A DNA stretch of 20,724 bases from Cladosporium sp. IMV 00045 (Eukaryota; Ascomycota; Dothideomycetes; Cladosporiales; Cladosporiaceae). Of the stretch, positions 17,762-20,724 are shown one piece after another. The position numbers and the translations under genes are program-made. The notes below the pieces were generated by a model. It searched no databases, had not been told where the DNA came from, and saw only the letters and a program-made list of their open reading frames with translations. Each line of letters starts with the position of its first letter. Positions within the stretch are counted from its first letter, which is position 1. The DNA lies in assembly GCA_001931905.2 (NCBI GenBank), contig MSJI02000276.1, positions 1-20,724 on the forward strand, in the 5' to 3' direction.

Positions 17762-18322
17762 CTACATCTGCAAAGCAGCATTGAGAGTCAAGAGGCCAGC
17801 AGCGAACACTGCCAGAATCCTGCCCAAATGCCACATGCGCCAACGCTTGACCATGTCCAGCAGCATCATGTGCTCCATAGTGCTCAGCCAAACTTGCGAT
17901 TCGCCTTCGAACTTCCCCACCATCGTTTTGACCTCATCGTTGATCGGGAAGATAAATACAACTTCCCACCAAGCAACCGACAATAGTGTCGCAAGCGCAG
18001 CCAGGTAAGACTCCCAGTCAGAAACTCGGTATGTGAGATACGTCGTGATGGCCAGAAGAAGAGCAATGAGTCGAGAGGCGGTTTGCAGGTATTTGCCTCC
18101 CCGGCGGATAGTCTCGTTGAATTGATCAATGACAGTGCGAGAGGGCGTGGAGGGGAGGAGAAGTAGGGGAACCACCCAAACAGAGAGAGACGTAGCGATT
18201 CCTACGACGGTTTTGTTAGTGGCAATGATATCTTGGTTTTTCTATGCTAGTTACTAACCGCATAGAAAGAACAGAGATGCTGGAAGCAGAGCTCGGAACG
18301 TCCAAATGGTTGCATGCAGCAT
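17762..18322 (-). CDS. DUF1772 (anthrone oxygenase-like) membrane protein
   Basis: Two minus-strand exons, 18322-18259 and 18201-17762, with a 57-nt intron (GTTAGT...GTAG, CACTAAC branch site), encode 167 residues, the normal size of the DUF1772 family. The first exon supplies MLHATIWTFRALLPASLFFL, the first helix. Further helices are SVWVVPLLLLP, LIALLLAITTYLTY, YLAALATLLSVAWWEVVFIF and ILAVFAAGLLTLNAAL. The conserved 'P.ND' loop is present as FPINDEVKTM, and the tail has a W-x2-x-H-x2-R motif (RWRMWHLGR) usual for the family. DUF1772 includes fungal anthrone oxygenases that act on polyketide anthrones, but most members are untested, so an enzymatic role here is only possible. Its proximity to a monooxygenase and transporter is suggestive but not proof. 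Confidence 0.85.
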
Positions 18323-18880
18323 CTTGACTCTGTGGAGGGTTGTCGCAAGCTTTGGTGTACTTTCAATGCGCTTTGAATGTCAAAGGATGAGTAGCTGGAG
18401 ACTTTTGTTGATGTAACGTTCGGAGAAAATAGAAACTTCGCGAATTTATATGCATCGCCGTCACCAAATCCTGCTGCCTCTGAAGGATGCCAGACAGCAA
18501 ACCACTTCCCTTTTGACCAGCTGTCCTCCGTTCAGCTCAACGTTCGGGAACTATGATTTGGAACCGTTTTCTCGCTTCGCATTCGCAATAATATTCTCGC
18601 CGGCCAGCGTGCGTGTATCGAAATCGAAAGTCCAAACCCAATCGGCCGGCTTTGAGATGAATGCTCAGTGCTGTCGCTTATTTGAGACTCCCGGTACCAC
18701 AGCGAGGACGTCGTCGTCCTTGTTGTTGGGCTGCCCTCACTACATCCGCATATTGAACAAGTGCATGTAGCTTATAGGTGATGGCCTTAAAGAGCAAATC
18801 CGTCGTCATAGTGTATCAAAAACCAGGTAAGAACTTGGGCAAAACGACAGCAGATGCGAGGCTCTCACATTAAAACACAA
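18323..18880. other. Intergenic region with promoter of the DUF1772 gene
   Basis: About 560 bases between two minus-strand genes. It contains a TATA box at 18444-18450. A 106-codon plus-strand ORF (18450-18770) starts with ATG but has no recognisable domain and is probably chance. Confidence 0.4.
18444..18450 (-). promoter_or_regulatory. TATA box upstream of the DUF1772 gene
   Basis: The minus strand reads GCATATAAATTCGCG, a strong TATAAAT match about 122 bases upstream of the ATG at 18322. Confidence 0.45.
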
Positions 18881-20724
18881 TTAATTTCTCATCAAAGTCT
18901 CCAGCGCCGGGCTGACAGCTTCTTTATTCTTGAGCGAAAGGACGGCCGCCCTCTGCGCAACATCAATAAACTCTTCAACGCCCGCCTCCCGACCCTCAGC
19001 CTTAACCTTCGCCATGGAAGAAATTAGCGTGCCCACGAATGAGTCACCAACGCCGTTGACGCTCACGACGTCCTCCTCCGCTACCTCTTCGGCGGGCGGG
19101 AAGAGGCGCATGTACACGCCTCCAACACCCAATTCCTCTTCGGTGCCGTTCGTGCATCTTGAAAGAATAAACGGTGCGTGTTGTCCAGAAGTCAAGCGGG
19201 GGTCGCCGGCCTTGAGAAGCTGGGTGACAAGCACACCCTTGGCTCCAAGCTTCGTACAAATGCTGGGAATGAAAGGAAGCAGCTGAACGCTCTGCTGGGG
19301 AATGCCCTGGTCCACAAGTTCTGGAGACGTGGCAAGCGACATGGCGGTTCTAGCGCCAGAAGATGGGATGCCGAGGGAGTCGATTACCTGCCACCAGTCT
19401 TGTCGTTCGAAGAAGCCGCGGGAGTGGGCGGCGGTATGCATAGCAGCTAGCTCGTAGCTGTTGGGGGTTGCGAGATGGATTGACGCATGTGGGAAAGTAG
19501 GGAGACTTTCATACTGCTTTTGGCCAGAAGGTGCGGGAAGTTGGAAAGGAATGATCGACTTCGCGTTGCTAACGGGCTCGAAAGTGACGTGGGCGCCAAT
19601 GGCCTTTCCTGCTTCCAGCCAACGGGACAAGTACTGAGGAGGCCAGTTGGCATCGATTGCGAGATGAGTGGGACGGGACTCGTTGAGTTGGGGCAGCCAA
19701 AGCCCTTCAAATGCTTGCCCGATGACATCTGCCTTGCCGTCTTCTGCAACATCAAGAATGCTCATATCAGCCATTGCAACTGCCAGGTCTTTACTCGGCT
19801 CGTTCACAGCGACATATTGGGCTGTGCGTCTCGACGAGTCCTCGATGACCTTCACAGCGGAACTGTCCAAGCCTTCAGCGGACAATGCCTCCAGCGCTGC
19901 CTTGCCACTCAAGTCATCCCCGACAGCGCTGCAGAAGCGCACATGGCCTCCGGTCAAGCTTGCAGCTCGAGCGACGTTGTGGCCGACACCACCTAGTGAT
20001 TGGACGATACGCGCCGGGTTGGAAGTGTGCATCTCTAGCGAAGAGTTTGAACTTGAACGCGGTTGGTGGTCGCAAGCGTAATCGACTGCAAGGATGCCGG
20101 CAACGAAGACATTGGACTTCTGCGAAATTGGCGGCGGGGGTTCTTGCACCTTTGGTGTTTCAGAACTGATGTAACTGATTCTGGGACTGATGATGCCATG
20201 TTCCGGATCACGAACAATCCCACGACTGACGCCGGAACGATTGTAGTTGACACCACCTGGACCAACGATGTGCTGGCTTGGTTCGACTGGCCTAGGATCT
20301 GTGCTATGAGCGTTTGTATTGTATTTGTATCTACCGTACGAACCACTTACTCGATATTTGATGATTCCTGCGCCTTCAATTCCGTCAAAACCTTAGCGAC
20401 GTTGGTACCGACTGTGACATTCGCTTCTATCAAAGCGCTGTTTGCCACAAGACTCTCGTTGCCGGTGAGTTCCTTGATCTTTGCAAGGATGTAAGGGGTA
20501 CTCTTAGCACCAGTAGCGCCGGCTTGTGTCGCCTCCGCGAGTGCTTGCTTGATGGCTACTTCCATCTGCTCGAAAGGTACCTCGACTTCCTGAGGAATTG
20601 GGTTTGCAAAGAGCATACCAGATTGCAGACCGAGCGAATCGTGAGCATGAATCATTTTCGCCGCTTCGGTGGCATTCTGCACGGTTAAGGGCGAAGGGAC
20701 TCCACTGTCTCTACTGTAGAATGC
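18881..20724 (-). CDS. Bifunctional pseudouridine-5'-phosphate glycosidase / PfkB pseudouridine kinase (5' end outside window)
   Basis: The gene runs in from the right edge on the minus strand. Exon segments seen are 20724-20351 and 20291-18881, with a 59-nt intron (GTAAGT...CCTAG) that joins in frame; 594 residues are visible. The first ~115 are the C-terminal part of an IndA/PsuG domain: AFYSRDSGVPSP, then HAHDSLGLQSGMLFANPIP and ILAKIKELTG. A linker with EPPPPISQ follows, then a PfkB kinase domain beginning SNVFVAGILAVDY, with the N-terminal signature LGGVGHNVARAASLTG and the C-terminal signature VNGVGDSFVGTLIS, whose Asp is the expected catalytic base. The kinase phosphorylates pseudouridine and the glycosidase splits the phosphate into uracil and ribose 5-phosphate, so one chain could do the two steps of pseudouridine breakdown. 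Sequence before the visible part (about 200 residues of glycosidase) lies outside the window. Confidence 0.92.

Noticed and set aside
18450..18770. 106-codon plus-strand ORF with ATG
   Set aside because: It starts within the TATA region of the minus-strand DUF1772 gene, has low-complexity Ser/Thr content and no known domain.

Overview
The window looks like nuclear DNA of a filamentous ascomycete (Pezizomycotina; Dothideomycetes is my best guess, but only from protein character). The evidence is short GT-AG introns of about 50-83 nt with CTRAY-type branch sites, genes on both strands with no operon spacing, and typical fungal families: DUF2985, fungal 7TM rhodopsin-like, ACS-type MFS, DUF1772, and a pseudouridine glycosidase-kinase fusion. 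I see no rRNA, tRNA, CRISPR array or intact transposon.

Left third (1-6440): a possible gene end at the left edge, a small C2H2-like zinc-finger protein (minus), a DUF2985 membrane protein (minus), a divergently placed DUF676-type alpha/beta-hydrolase with three exons (plus), and an unrecognised single-exon protein (plus).

Middle (6685-15928): an AKT2/Lpx1-like alpha/beta-hydrolase ending in the peroxisomal signal SRL (minus, two exons), a seven-helix rhodopsin-domain membrane protein (minus, six exons), then across a 950-bp divergent promoter an FMO-type flavin monooxygenase (plus, four exons) and an ACS-family MFS transporter (plus, nine exons including one of 20 nt). Together with the DUF1772 gene further right, these are the kinds of tailoring, transport and peroxisomal enzymes found in secondary-metabolite clusters, but no backbone synthase is visible, so joint function is an inference only.

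Right third (16282-20724): a decayed mosaic in which a truncated fungal membrane-protein gene, with TGA and TAG stops, runs in another reading frame into the truncated C-terminal third of a mercuric-reductase-like flavoprotein. That part is broken by three stops, each explainable as CAA or CAG changed to TAA or TAG, which is RIP-like. Then come an intact DUF1772 (anthrone-oxygenase-like) gene (minus, two exons) and, running off the right edge, a bifunctional pseudouridine-5'-phosphate glycosidase / PfkB pseudouridine kinase gene (minus).

All exon models come from reading splice signals and protein continuity by eye. Every multi-exon model listed closes in frame.
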